Source of the DNA: Ruminococcaceae bacterium UBA6842 | Lineage (GTDB): Bacteria; Bacillota; Clostridia; Oscillospirales; Acutalibacteraceae | Direction: 5' to 3' | DNA length: 5,973 nucleotides | Assembly: GCA_002451855.1 (NCBI GenBank) | Contig: DKDS01000080.1 | Span: 1-5,973 of the forward strand | Shown here: in pieces, positions 1-5,170 of the stretch | How positions within the stretch are numbered: position 1 is the first letter of the stretch | Layout: each line of letters starts with the position of its first letter | Translations under genes and position numbers: made by a program | Notes under the pieces: model-generated | What the model saw: the letters and a program-made list of their open reading frames with translations, nothing else | What the model was told of the DNA's origin: nothing | Database searches by the model: none

Positions 1-573
1 CGAAATGACCGTGCCGTTCTGAAGCATGTCCTCCAGGTTCACAAGGTCGCAGTTATGCATATGCTGTGCAAAATAATCGGCGTCATGGAAATGTATAATT
101 CCCTGCTCGTGAGCCTCCACAATATCGTTGTCAAGCAAAAGTCTCTTGGTAATATCCTTGCTTACCTCGCCTGCCATATAGTCTCTCTGTACGCTGTTCA
201 CGGTCGGGTTCTTGTTGGAGTTCTCCTGCTTTACTTCCTCGTTATTACATTCGATAAGGCTTAATATCTGCTCATCTGTTGTATTTGCCTTTCTTATAAG
301 CGCGCGCTGATAGCGGTAGGTTATGTAACGGCGTGCCACATCAAAGGCACGCTGGTTCATTATCTGATCCTCTACCATATCCTGTATTTCCTCAACGCTC
401 AACGACCTGTTTACATTGGAGGCAGCGCTTTCCACATCCTCGGCTATACGCTTTATCTGTATATCGGACATACGCTCGCTCGGAACAACGCTTTCATTCG
501 CTTTTTTAACCGCAATTTCAATTTTACGAGGGTTAAAGTCCACTTCGGCGCCGCTTCTTTTAATAATCTTCAT
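1..573 (-). CDS. nrdD: Anaerobic (class III) ribonucleoside-triphosphate reductase, N-terminal part, cut by window edge
   Basis: NrdD reduces ribonucleoside triphosphates to dNTPs in the absence of oxygen, using a glycyl radical installed by the radical-SAM activase NrdG. Only the first 191 codons are here; the frame is open to base 1. Residues 1 to about 92 form an ATP-cone allosteric domain (start MKIIKRSGAEVDFNPRK; later RRYITYRYQRA). The catalytic domain follows with typical NrdD blocks: VQRDYMAGEVSKDI (129-142), GIIHFHDADYFAQHMHNC (158-175) and DLVNLEDMLQNGTVIS (176-191). Cys175 in the HNCDLVN block is the conserved active-site cysteine of the barrel's first strand (from family knowledge). 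The radical glycine and zinc cysteines lie outside the window. The start at 573 is set by the ATP-cone N-terminus and a GGGGGGAT ribosome binding site at 582-589. It has its own promoter and probable NrdR boxes, so it is a separate unit from yitT upstream. Identification is firm. Confidence 0.95.
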   Translation of the reverse strand, partial: MKIIKRSGAEVDFNPRKIEIAVKKANESVVPSERMSDIQIKRIAEDVESAASNVNRSLSVEEIQDMVEDQIMNQRAFDVARRYITYRYQRALIRKANTTDEQILSLIECNNEEVKQENSNKNPTVNSVQRDYMAGEVSKDITKRLLLDNDIVEAHEQGIIHFHDADYFAQHMHNCDLVNLEDMLQNGTVIS

Positions 574-605
574 TTTTTCAAATCCCCCCGATAACGAATA
601 TTCAG

Positions 606-621
606 ACACAATATCTTGTTA
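606..621. promoter_or_regulatory. Probable NrdR box, proximal to nrdD
   Basis: The sequence ACACAATATCTTGTTA matches 13 of 16 positions of the palindromic NrdR box as I remember it (ACACwATATATwGTGT). NrdR is the zinc/ATP-cone repressor of ribonucleotide reductase operons. The box lies just downstream of the predicted nrdD transcription start, where bound protein would block transcription. Its partner box is 33 bp away centre to centre, about three helical turns. Confidence 0.7.
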
Positions 622-632
622 GTGCGAGAAAT

Positions 633-660
633 ATTATACCACAAACTATTGAAATTTCAA
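633..660 (-). promoter_or_regulatory. Sigma-A-type promoter for nrdD
   Basis: On the minus strand, TTGAAA (655-660) is followed by a 16-nt spacer and TATAAT (633-638). The bases just before the -10 give TGGTATAAT, an extended -10. Predicted transcription start is near 626, giving a leader of about 50 nt before the nrdD ATG at 573. The -35 forms half of a perfect 12-bp palindrome, TTGAAATTTCAA (649-660). Confidence 0.8.
639..654. promoter_or_regulatory. Probable second NrdR box, filling the nrdD promoter spacer
   Basis: CCACAAACTATTGAAA matches about 10 of 16 positions of the NrdR box consensus. It is weaker than its neighbour, but NrdR boxes normally occur in pairs a near-integral number of helical turns apart, and this one sits 33 bp from the strong box. 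It occupies exactly the 16-nt spacer between the nrdD -35 and -10, so binding would compete with RNA polymerase. On its own I would not call it; position and pairing support it. Confidence 0.5.
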
Positions 661-704
661 GAGCAAATTTACACAATACAAAAAAACTTTTTTGATGCTT
701 TTGC

Positions 705-1568
705 TCAGCCCCGCCTTTTAAAGCCCTCGCCCAGTATTTCGCCGGCGTCCGCTATTACGGTAAAGGATTCGCCGTCGTTTTCCCTTATAATTTTGCACAC
801 AGCCGACACCTCGTTCGGCCTTACGGTGCACATAAGCATTTTCTTTTTGGCTCCCGTATAGGCACCCGTGGCGTCTATTGCGGTTATTCCTCTGCCTACA
901 AGCGACATAATCTCGCCGGACATTTTATCCGGCTTTCCCGTTATGGCGTACACGATTTTACCGCGGTCCGCACCGTAGATTACAATATCTATTACTTTTG
1001 TTGCGGCATAAAGCGCAACCACTGAGTAGAGGGCGCTTTCAAGGTTTTTGTAAACAACAGCCGCAAGCGCCACCACTGCCGCGTCGGTAAGCAGTATCAG
1101 TCTTCCAACGGTCATATGAGGAATTTTTCTGTTTATCAGAACCGCCACAATGTCCGAACCGCCCGTAGTAGCCCCTCTTAGCATAAAAAGGCTTTGCCCC
1201 AGTCCCATAAGCAGTCCGCCGAATATTGCGGACAGCATTATATCAAGCTTAAAATACGGAAAAACCGCTTCGCCTATATCAAGAGCGACAGACATAATAA
1301 AGGTTCCTACCGTTGTTTTTACAATAAAAATACCGCCGAGCTTAAAGAAGCCGAGCAAAAGAAGCGGCAAATTAAGCAAAAATACCGCCGTACCTATCGG
1401 AAATCCGGAAAGGTAATTTAAAACCGAAGCAATACCCGTCACACCGCCCGGAGAAATTTTGTTGGACGATAAAAATACAAGCACCGCCGCGGCGTAGACT
1501 GCGCCCCCGGCGGTGAAAAATAGAAGATCGGATATTATTTCGGATATACGGTATCTGTTTTTGTTCAT
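705..1568 (-). CDS. YitT family integral membrane protein (YitT_membrane plus DUF2179)
   Basis: This 287-residue protein matches the YitT family: an N-terminal multi-pass membrane region plus a cytoplasmic C-terminal DUF2179 domain. Hydrophobic segments fall at about 12-34, 56-75, 79-97, 108-130, 155-173 and 178-197. Family motifs seen are SPGGVTGIA (39-47) after the first helix and RGATTGGSDIVA (131-142) after the fourth. The tail (about 202-280) has the DUF2179 pattern GRGITAIDATGAYTG (225-239) and VIADAGEILGEGF (271-283). Length is normal for the family. No transport substrate is established for most members, so I assign none. The ATG at 1568 has a GGGGGA ribosome binding site at 1576-1581. 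That site is one arm of an 11-bp hairpin, so translation may be controlled. It is the last gene of the minus-strand cluster, 68 nt after mrnC, and the role of that link is not evident. Confidence 0.92.
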   Translation of the reverse strand: MNKNRYRISEIISDLLFFTAGGAVYAAAVLVFLSSNKISPGGVTGIASVLNYLSGFPIGTAVFLLNLPLLLLGFFKLGGIFIVKTTVGTFIMSVALDIGEAVFPYFKLDIMLSAIFGGLLMGLGQSLFMLRGATTGGSDIVAVLINRKIPHMTVGRLILLTDAAVVALAAVVYKNLESALYSVVALYAATKVIDIVIYGADRGKIVYAITGKPDKMSGEIMSLVGRGITAIDATGAYTGAKKKMLMCTVRPNEVSAVCKIIRENDGESFTVIADAGEILGEGFKRRG

Positions 1569-1575
1569 TTATAAG

Positions 1576-1620
1576 TCCCCCAAAACAGTTTTACACCGTT
1601 AGTTTAACCGTTTTGGAGAA
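1576..1620 (-). promoter_or_regulatory. Hairpin covering the yitT ribosome binding site
   Basis: In minus-strand RNA, TTCTCCAAAAC (1610-1620) can pair with GTTTTGGGGGA (1576-1586) over 11 bp, two of them G-U, with a 23-nt loop. The 3' arm contains the whole yitT Shine-Dalgarno, so the fold would hide it. No U-run follows, so it is not a standard terminator. The loop region carries a degenerate direct repeat, AACGGTGTAAAACT (1587-1600) and AACGGTTAAACT (1601-1612, partly in the 5' arm). A function is inferred, not shown. Confidence 0.45.
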
Positions 1621-1636
1621 AAATAGTATTAATGCG

Positions 1637-2032
1637 TCAGCCTTCGCTTTTTATATGTTCCTTAAGAATTTTTCCGAACAGGTCTTTAATTCTTTCATTG
1701 TTCCCCGAAAGATAAAGCCAGCCGAAAAGACATTCAAGCCCCGTAGCGGTATGATAATCGCCCTTTGTGGCGCTTTTTGGCGTGGTAGAGGTATGGAAAT
1801 TCCGTCCTCTTTTAAAAACCGACATTTCCTTTTCGGACAGCTCCGTCTCGATAACCGCAAACGCTTTGGCCTGAGCCGCGGCGTTCACCATTTCAACGGA
1901 AAGGCGGTGCAGCTCGCCCGACGGACGGTTAACCTCTGCCAAAGCGGTGCGGACGCACAGACCGTAAACCGCGTCCCCCACAAATGCAAGAACCGACGGA
2001 CTTAGTAAATTTGCGTTTCCCGTATTCATCAT
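1637..2032 (-). CDS. mrnC: Mini-ribonuclease III
   Basis: Mini-RNase III is a dimeric RNase III-like enzyme lacking the double-stranded RNA-binding domain. In Bacillus subtilis it trims 23S rRNA precursor ends on ribosomal particles. The 131 residues are one RNase III domain. SPSVLAFVGDAVYGLCVR (11-28) carries the first acidic catalytic residue, Asp20. FKRGRN (73-78) is the conserved basic motif. GDYHTATGLECLFGWLYL (91-108) carries Asp92 and the second catalytic acidic residue, Glu100. Length agrees with the family. The first of two adjacent ATGs (2032) overlaps the obg stop as ATGA, pointing to translational coupling; the second ATG (2029) is also possible and there is no strong Shine-Dalgarno. 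Placement after obg fits a ribosome-maturation operon, although in many Firmicutes the gene follows cysS. Confidence 0.93.
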   Translation of the reverse strand: MMNTGNANLLSPSVLAFVGDAVYGLCVRTALAEVNRPSGELHRLSVEMVNAAAQAKAFAVIETELSEKEMSVFKRGRNFHTSTTPKSATKGDYHTATGLECLFGWLYLSGNNERIKDLFGKILKEHIKSEG

Positions 2033-3303
2033 ATCACAAACTCAAATTCAATATCGTAAACGCTTACGGTATCGCCCTCATTAATTCCCGCTTCTTTAAG
2101 CGCCGATATTATTCCGCTTGAACGCAAAACTCTTTCAAAATACTGGAGCGATTCGTAATCCTCGGGATCTACGGTATTCATAACATCCATTATCCATTCG
2201 CAGTTTTCAACAAAATAAACTCCGTCGCATTTACGGATGGTAAAGTCACGCTTTTTCTTAACCGTAAGGTCTTCTATCGGCTTAGGCTCCGCCTCATATC
2301 TTTTTATGGGCGGAAGCTTTGCCAAAACGGACGCCACATAGTTAATAAGCTCGTCCGTACCCTCGGCAATCGCCGCCATAACGGGGAAGAATCTGTATCC
2401 CTTTTCCGTAAAGTAGTCGGAAATGCGCTTTACCTCGGCCTCATCCGTAAGGTCGCATTTGTTGCCGACTATTATCTGCGGACGGGTCTCAAGCTCACTG
2501 CTGAACACAGCAAGCTCTTTATTTATCTTATTGAAATCGTCGATCGGGTCTCTGCCCTCGCTGCCCGAAACATCTATAACATGGAGAAGGAGACGGCAGC
2601 GCTCAACATGGCGCAGGAACTCGTGACCGAGCCCCACACCCTCGCCGGCACCCTCGATAAGACCCGGTATATCAGCCATAACAAACGAGCTGCCCTCGCC
2701 CATTCTTACAACTCCGAGCACCGGAGTAAGCGTTGTAAAATGGTAATTCGCTATTTTGGGCTTCGCCTCGCTGACAACCGATATAAGCGTGGATTTGCCG
2801 ACATTCGGAAAGCCTATAAGCCCGACATCAGCAAGCAGCTTTAACTCGAGCGTTACATCAAGCTCCTCGCCGGGGTTTCCTTTTTTGGCAAAACGGGGAA
2901 CCTGCCTTGTGGGCGTTGCGAAATGCTGATTTCCCCAGCCGCCGTTGCCGCCCTTTGCTATAATAACCGGCTCATCGTCCGATATATCGGCAATTATTCT
3001 TCCCGTTTCCGTATCCTTAACCAGTGTGCCCACGGGAACCGAAACCGTAAGGTCGGGCGCCTTTTTGCCCGAGCACCGTCCGCCGCCGCCGTTTTCGCCC
3101 GACTGCGCCGCATATTTTCTTTTATATCTGAAATCCGCAAGGGTAGAGAGATTGCTGTCCGCCTTAAAAACTATATTGCCGCCTCTGCCACCGTCTCCGC
3201 CGTCGGGTCCGCCTGCCGCAACATACTTTTCCCTGTGAAAGGAAACCGCACCGTCTCCGCCGTTTCCGGCTTTTAAATGTATTTTAGCTATATCAACAAA
3301 CAT
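2029..3303 (-). CDS. obg: Obg/CgtA GTPase, ribosome assembly factor
   Basis: Obg is an essential GTPase that binds 50S ribosomal precursors and connects ribosome assembly to stress signalling. The 424 residues show all three domains. The glycine-rich Obg fold (about 1-158) has repeats such as AGNGGDGAVSFHREKYV (12-28). The G domain (about 159-330) has the P-loop GFPNVGKST (164-172), switch I threonines in HFTTLTP (188-194), DIPGLIEGAGEGVGLGHEFL (211-230) with the G3 motif, and NKCD (281-284). The C-terminal OCT domain spans about 345-424; its length and presence are typical of Gram-positive Obg. The G5 region reads PVMAAIAEGTDEL (307-319), with Met309 where SA is usual. The ATG at 3303 lies 7 nt after GGGA (3311-3314), with a further AGAGGA at 3317-3322. 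It follows the second DUF2007-like gene by 19 nt and overlaps mrnC as ATGA. Confidence 0.97.
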   Translation of the reverse strand: MFVDIAKIHLKAGNGGDGAVSFHREKYVAAGGPDGGDGGRGGNIVFKADSNLSTLADFRYKRKYAAQSGENGGGGRCSGKKAPDLTVSVPVGTLVKDTETGRIIADISDDEPVIIAKGGNGGWGNQHFATPTRQVPRFAKKGNPGEELDVTLELKLLADVGLIGFPNVGKSTLISVVSEAKPKIANYHFTTLTPVLGVVRMGEGSSFVMADIPGLIEGAGEGVGLGHEFLRHVERCRLLLHVIDVSGSEGRDPIDDFNKINKELAVFSSELETRPQIIVGNKCDLTDEAEVKRISDYFTEKGYRFFPVMAAIAEGTDELINYVASVLAKLPPIKRYEAEPKPIEDLTVKKKRDFTIRKCDGVYFVENCEWIMDVMNTVDPEDYESLQYFERVLRSSGIISALKEAGINEGDTVSVYDIEFEFVI

Positions 3304-3322
3304 TCTGTTTTCCCGTTTCCTC

Positions 3323-3616
3323 TTAAATCTCGTCCTCGGCTTCTACCTCTGTTTTAAGGTATGCCTCGTAAAGTCCTCTTGCCTTTTCGTAATTTTTTGC
3401 CGCAACATAAATATCGTCCGGCACAACGCCGGCTCCCAGCAAAAGCTTAAGCGAGCCGCCGGCGCCCTCCTGTCTGCAAATAAAGGGTATATCGTTTTCC
3501 TTTAGTATGTCCTGAAAAATCTCGGATGTGACAGGATCCTTTATTATTGCCGCCAAAACCGGCTCGTTTCCGTCGTCGGTTTTTTCCTCTTTTCTCTTCC
3601 TCTTAAAAAAAATCAT
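3323..3616 (-). CDS. Small DUF2007-like protein without zinc ribbon
   Basis: A 97-residue soluble protein. After a basic start (IFFKRKRKEEK), residues about 19-88 look like the DUF2007 domain (often labelled putative signal transducing protein): VLAAIIKDPVTSEIFQDIL (20-38), then a glycine-rich turn and DDIYV (67-71), ending in a helix NYEKARGLYEAYL (75-87). Function is unknown and I assign none. It is paralogous to the gene just upstream: both share the pattern of a short strand, SEI/AEIL helix, glycine turn, DDIYV and a final tyrosine-rich helix. Its start overlaps the upstream stop as ATGA (3613-3616) with no strong Shine-Dalgarno, so it is probably translated by coupling. The pair probably arose by tandem duplication. 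The family label is from pattern recognition and needs a profile search. Confidence 0.75.
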   Translation of the reverse strand: MIFFKRKRKEEKTDDGNEPVLAAIIKDPVTSEIFQDILKENDIPFICRQEGAGGSLKLLLGAGVVPDDIYVAAKNYEKARGLYEAYLKTEVEAEDEI

Positions 3617-4002
3617 TCTTCGGGCGTCTCCGTATCTTCAAAAAAATCCCCTTGGAAGTCCGCTTCGGAATTTAAAAAATCCTCGTAAATTACCGACGCC
3701 GCCTCGTAATCGGATTCATCCACATATATATCGTCCGCGCTTAAAGCGCCGCCGAAGCCGATATGCATTGTTTCCTCGGTACTGTCGCTACTAAACTTAA
3801 TTCCGCTTTCGGTAAGCAGGTCCTTCAGTATTTCGGCGGAAACAACATCCTCAACGGTGGCTAACAGCACGGGGTTTTCTATAATAATCTCCTCTGCCGC
3901 TGTTTCCTCTTCATTTGTTTCACGGTTAAGCTCCGCTCCGCAAACGGGGCAAAGCTCCGCGTCGTCGCCACATTCGGCCTTACATACATGACATATCTTC
4001 AT
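3613..4002 (-). CDS. Zinc-ribbon protein with C-terminal DUF2007-like domain
   Basis: A 129-residue protein. The N-terminus is a zinc ribbon with two CxxC knuckles, CHVC (4-7) and CPVC (18-21), plus an extra Cys11. An acidic linker (about 27-42, rich in Glu) leads to a DUF2007-like domain (about 45-112): VLLATVEDVVSAEILKDLL (45-63), GFGG (82-85), DDIYV (90-94), DYEAASVIYEDFL (98-110). The tail (111-129) is strongly acidic. No catalytic residues are evident, so binding to protein or nucleic acid is only a guess. Translation starts at 4002 after a good Shine-Dalgarno, AAAGGTGG (4010-4017), 7 nt away. It is the first gene after the terminator that follows rpmA, and I see no promoter of its own, so expression may depend on read-through. 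Confidence 0.8.
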   Translation of the reverse strand: MKICHVCKAECGDDAELCPVCGAELNRETNEEETAAEEIIIENPVLLATVEDVVSAEILKDLLTESGIKFSSDSTEETMHIGFGGALSADDIYVDESDYEAASVIYEDFLNSEADFQGDFFEDTETPEE

Positions 4003-4025
4003 TACGCATCCACCTTTCGAAGCAT

Positions 4026-4063
4026 AAAAAATAAATCCGGGTAGCTGTTTGCCGCCCGGATTT
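4026..4063 (-). terminator. Rho-independent terminator after rpmA
   Basis: Minus-strand RNA forms a perfect 9-bp stem, AAATCCGGG (4055-4063) with CCCGGATTT (4033-4041), and a 13-nt loop. The tail is ATTTTTT (4026-4032). It begins 7 nt after the rpmA stop and ends only 8 nt before the Shine-Dalgarno of the zinc-ribbon gene. It should end or attenuate the rplU-prp-rpmA transcript. Confidence 0.88.
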
Positions 4064-4069
4064 TGTTAA

Positions 4070-4354
4070 TTACTGTTCAACAGCGTAAATACTTACCTGT
4101 TTACGGTCTCTGCCGAGACGCTCGAACTTAACCTTGCCGTCAATAAGAGCAAACAGAGTGTCATCCGATCCGCGGCCCACATTGTTGCCTGCGTGAATGT
4201 GCGTTCCTCTCTGGCGAACCAATATGTTGCCTGCCAAAACGAACTGACCGTCGGCACGCTTAACACCGAGACGCTTCGACTCACTGTCTCTGCCGTTCTT
4301 GGTAGAACCCATACCTTTTTTATGAGCGAATAACTGAATGTTAATCTTTAACAT
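4070..4354 (-). CDS. rpmA: 50S ribosomal protein L27
   Basis: L27 sits near the peptidyl-transferase centre of the 50S subunit. The 94-residue product has the Firmicutes-type N-terminal extension, MLKINIQLFAHKKGMGS. Prp cuts such extensions after the phenylalanine (here Phe9, leaving an AHKKG start). The conserved body follows: STKNGRDSESKRLGVKR (17-33), GTHIHAGNNVGRGSDDTLF (50-68) and a C-terminal strand ending YAVEQ. I chose the ATG at 4354 because GGAGG (4363-4367) is 8 nt upstream and the N-terminus then fits the family. An in-frame GTG at 4363 overlaps that Shine-Dalgarno and is unlikely to be used. The first 14 nt overlap the 3' end of prp, the gene for its own maturation protease. A terminator follows the stop. 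Confidence 0.97.
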   Translation of the reverse strand: MLKINIQLFAHKKGMGSTKNGRDSESKRLGVKRADGQFVLAGNILVRQRGTHIHAGNNVGRGSDDTLFALIDGKVKFERLGRDRKQVSIYAVEQ

Positions 4355-4673
4355 TTTTTGCACCTCCGATAATTCTGATGTTATCGCTGTATTGACAGGA
4401 AAGCTCTGTAAGATGAAGCTGTAAACCCTTAAGAATATCAGCCGTACTTTCAGACGGTTCCTTTACCTCAAAGCGCATAAACGCGTCATTTGCGTCAGCC
4501 TCCGCCTTGTCACCTACTATTTCGGTGACGGTATTTGCCGCCATATACGCCGCGGAGGAAACCGCCGCGCAAACTATCCTGCCTGTTTCGTCATCGCCGT
4601 CCTTTGAGCAATGACCGCTGATTTCAAAGCCGTAAAGACCTTTACCGTCAGCCAAAAATTTTACTTTTGTCAT
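4341..4673 (-). CDS. prp: Ribosomal-processing cysteine protease Prp
   Basis: Prp (YsxB family) removes the N-terminal extension of L27 in Firmicutes and relatives; it is a small cysteine protease with a His-Cys dyad. The 110-residue protein has the expected layout: the His in GFEISGHC (His21), then the catalytic Cys in GRIVCAAVSSAAYMA (Cys35), with the Cys beginning a long helix. The C-terminal half ends with LQLHLTELSCQYSDNIRII, also typical. The loop between His21 and Cys35 is GDDETG-rich and, compared with my memory of the Staphylococcus aureus protein (12 residues apart), is two residues longer here. It lies between rplU (2 nt before its ATG) and rpmA (14-nt overlap), the canonical order L21, Prp, L27. 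Its Shine-Dalgarno is weak, so coupling to rplU translation is likely. Confidence 0.95.
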   Translation of the reverse strand: MTKVKFLADGKGLYGFEISGHCSKDGDDETGRIVCAAVSSAAYMAANTVTEIVGDKAEADANDAFMRFEVKEPSESTADILKGLQLHLTELSCQYSDNIRIIGGAKNVKD

Positions 4674-4675
4674 TA

Positions 4676-4981
4676 TCAGCCGATCTCGCCGATCTGTACC
4701 TTAGTGTAGGGCTGTCTGTGACCCATCTTGCGTGAGCTGCTCTTCTTGGGCTTGTAGGTAAATACAGTAACCTTTTTACCCTTTCCGTTCTTTAAAACGG
4801 TACCCTTAACGAAAGCATCCTTCACATAAGGCTTGCCGACCTTGAGAGTTCTGTTGCAAACCGCAACTACCTTATCAAAGGTAACCTCTTCGTCAACATC
4901 GGCGTTAAGCTTTTCAACATAAATAACGTCGCCGCTCTCAACACGGTACTGCTTTCCGCCTGTTTCAATAATTGCGTACAT
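4676..4981 (-). CDS. rplU: 50S ribosomal protein L21
   Basis: L21 binds 23S rRNA in the 50S subunit. The 101-residue product starts MYAIIETGGKQYRVESGD, a near-universal L21 N-terminus. It continues with KVGKPYVKDAFVKGTVL (53-69) and the basic rRNA-binding region KVTVFTYKPKKSSSRKMGHR (75-94), ending in YTKVQIGEI. The ATG at 4981 is chosen because it matches the family start and lies 8 nt after AGGTG (4990-4994). An in-frame ATG at 4999 would add MAGVIK but lies in the leader RNA and has no good ribosome binding site. It is first in the cluster behind a strong promoter and a probable L21 leader. prp follows after 2 nt. Confidence 0.97.
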   Translation of the reverse strand: MYAIIETGGKQYRVESGDVIYVEKLNADVDEEVTFDKVVAVCNRTLKVGKPYVKDAFVKGTVLKNGKGKKVTVFTYKPKKSSSRKMGHRQPYTKVQIGEIG

Positions 4982-4989
4982 TTTTATTA

Positions 4990-5067
4990 CACCTGCCATT
5001 TTCCAGTCTCGCTACAGTAGGCGTGCGCCAAAAAGGCACAGCTTAAAAAGCCCACAATATGCGGCTT
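4990..5067 (-). ncRNA. Probable ribosomal protein L21 leader (autoregulatory 5' UTR)
   Basis: The roughly 80-nt leader between the predicted start (about 5065-5067) and rplU can form a first stem, AAGCC with GGCTT (5048-5067, inner CA/TG pairs around a bulged G). A second hairpin pairs GTGC with GCAC (5023-5039) around a T-rich loop with a bulged C. A short closing helix GCT/AGC is possible (5040-5042 with 5011-5013). The segment ending GGAAAATGGCAGGTG holds the Shine-Dalgarno. L21 leaders are known in low-GC Gram-positives ahead of rplU-ysxB-rpmA. Position, size and the GGAAA/AGGTG end fit, but I matched it from memory, not with a covariance model. Confidence 0.58.
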
Positions 5068-5071
5068 ACAC

Positions 5072-5100
5072 ATTTTATCACAGCAAAGCCCTGTTGTCAA
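5072..5100 (-). promoter_or_regulatory. Strong sigma-A-type promoter for rplU-prp-rpmA
   Basis: On the minus strand a perfect TTGACA (5095-5100) is followed by a 17-nt spacer and TAAAAT (5072-5077), preceded by TGA as an extended -10. Start of transcription is predicted near 5065. The strength suits a ribosomal protein operon. The spacer contains ACAG-N7-CTGT (5080-5094), a weak dyad of unknown meaning. Confidence 0.88.
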
Positions 5101-5117
5101 GAAAATTTACCGATATA

Positions 5118-5146
5118 TTTACAAAATCCCGTTTTCCGTATATAAT
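5118..5146 (+). promoter_or_regulatory. Promoter for the Fur-family gene
   Basis: TTTACA (5118-5123), a 17-nt spacer and TATAAT (5141-5146) make a good sigma-A-type promoter with a predicted start near 5153. A second TATAAT (5152-5157) lies 11 nt downstream without a convincing -35. The -35 lies 17 bp from the -35 of the divergent rplU promoter. ATTTAC occurs twice, 12 bp apart (5105-5110 and 5117-5122), the second overlapping this -35. Confidence 0.75.
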
Positions 5147-5157
5147 GGCAGTATAAT

Positions 5158-5164
5158 AGGAGGG
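5158..5164 (+). promoter_or_regulatory. Ribosome binding site of the Fur-family gene
   Basis: AGGAGGG ends 6 nt before the ATG at 5171 and fixes that start. It overlaps the second TATAAT by adjacency, so a short leader of about 18 nt is expected from the main promoter. Confidence 0.85.
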
Positions 5165-5170
5165 ACGAAA

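Noticed and set aside
661..706. GAGCAAA and TTTGCTC arms around an A7/T6 tract downstream of yitT, possible terminator
   Set aside because: The 7-bp arms are 32 nt apart, one arm overlaps the yitT stop codon, and no U-run follows the stem on the minus strand. I could not support a terminator, although some end of the yitT transcript is expected here.
1613..2005. Long open frame on the plus strand opposite mrnC
   Set aside because: It is antisense to a clearly identified Mini-RNase III, has no ribosome binding site and resembles no family. The other plus-strand frames opposite yitT, obg and the DUF2007-like genes are rejected for the same reason.
4361..4363. Upstream in-frame GTG as the rpmA start
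   Set aside because: It overlaps the GGAGG Shine-Dalgarno of the ATG at 4354, and L27 proteins of this type start at MLKI.
4997..4999. Upstream in-frame ATG as the rplU start
   Set aside because: It adds six residues not found in L21, lies before the AGGTG ribosome binding site and falls in the leader RNA.
5141..5157. Tandem TATAAT copies as a possible Fur/PerR operator
   Set aside because: They are direct copies 11 bp apart, not the inverted repeat of Fur, Zur or PerR boxes, and the first is explained by the promoter.
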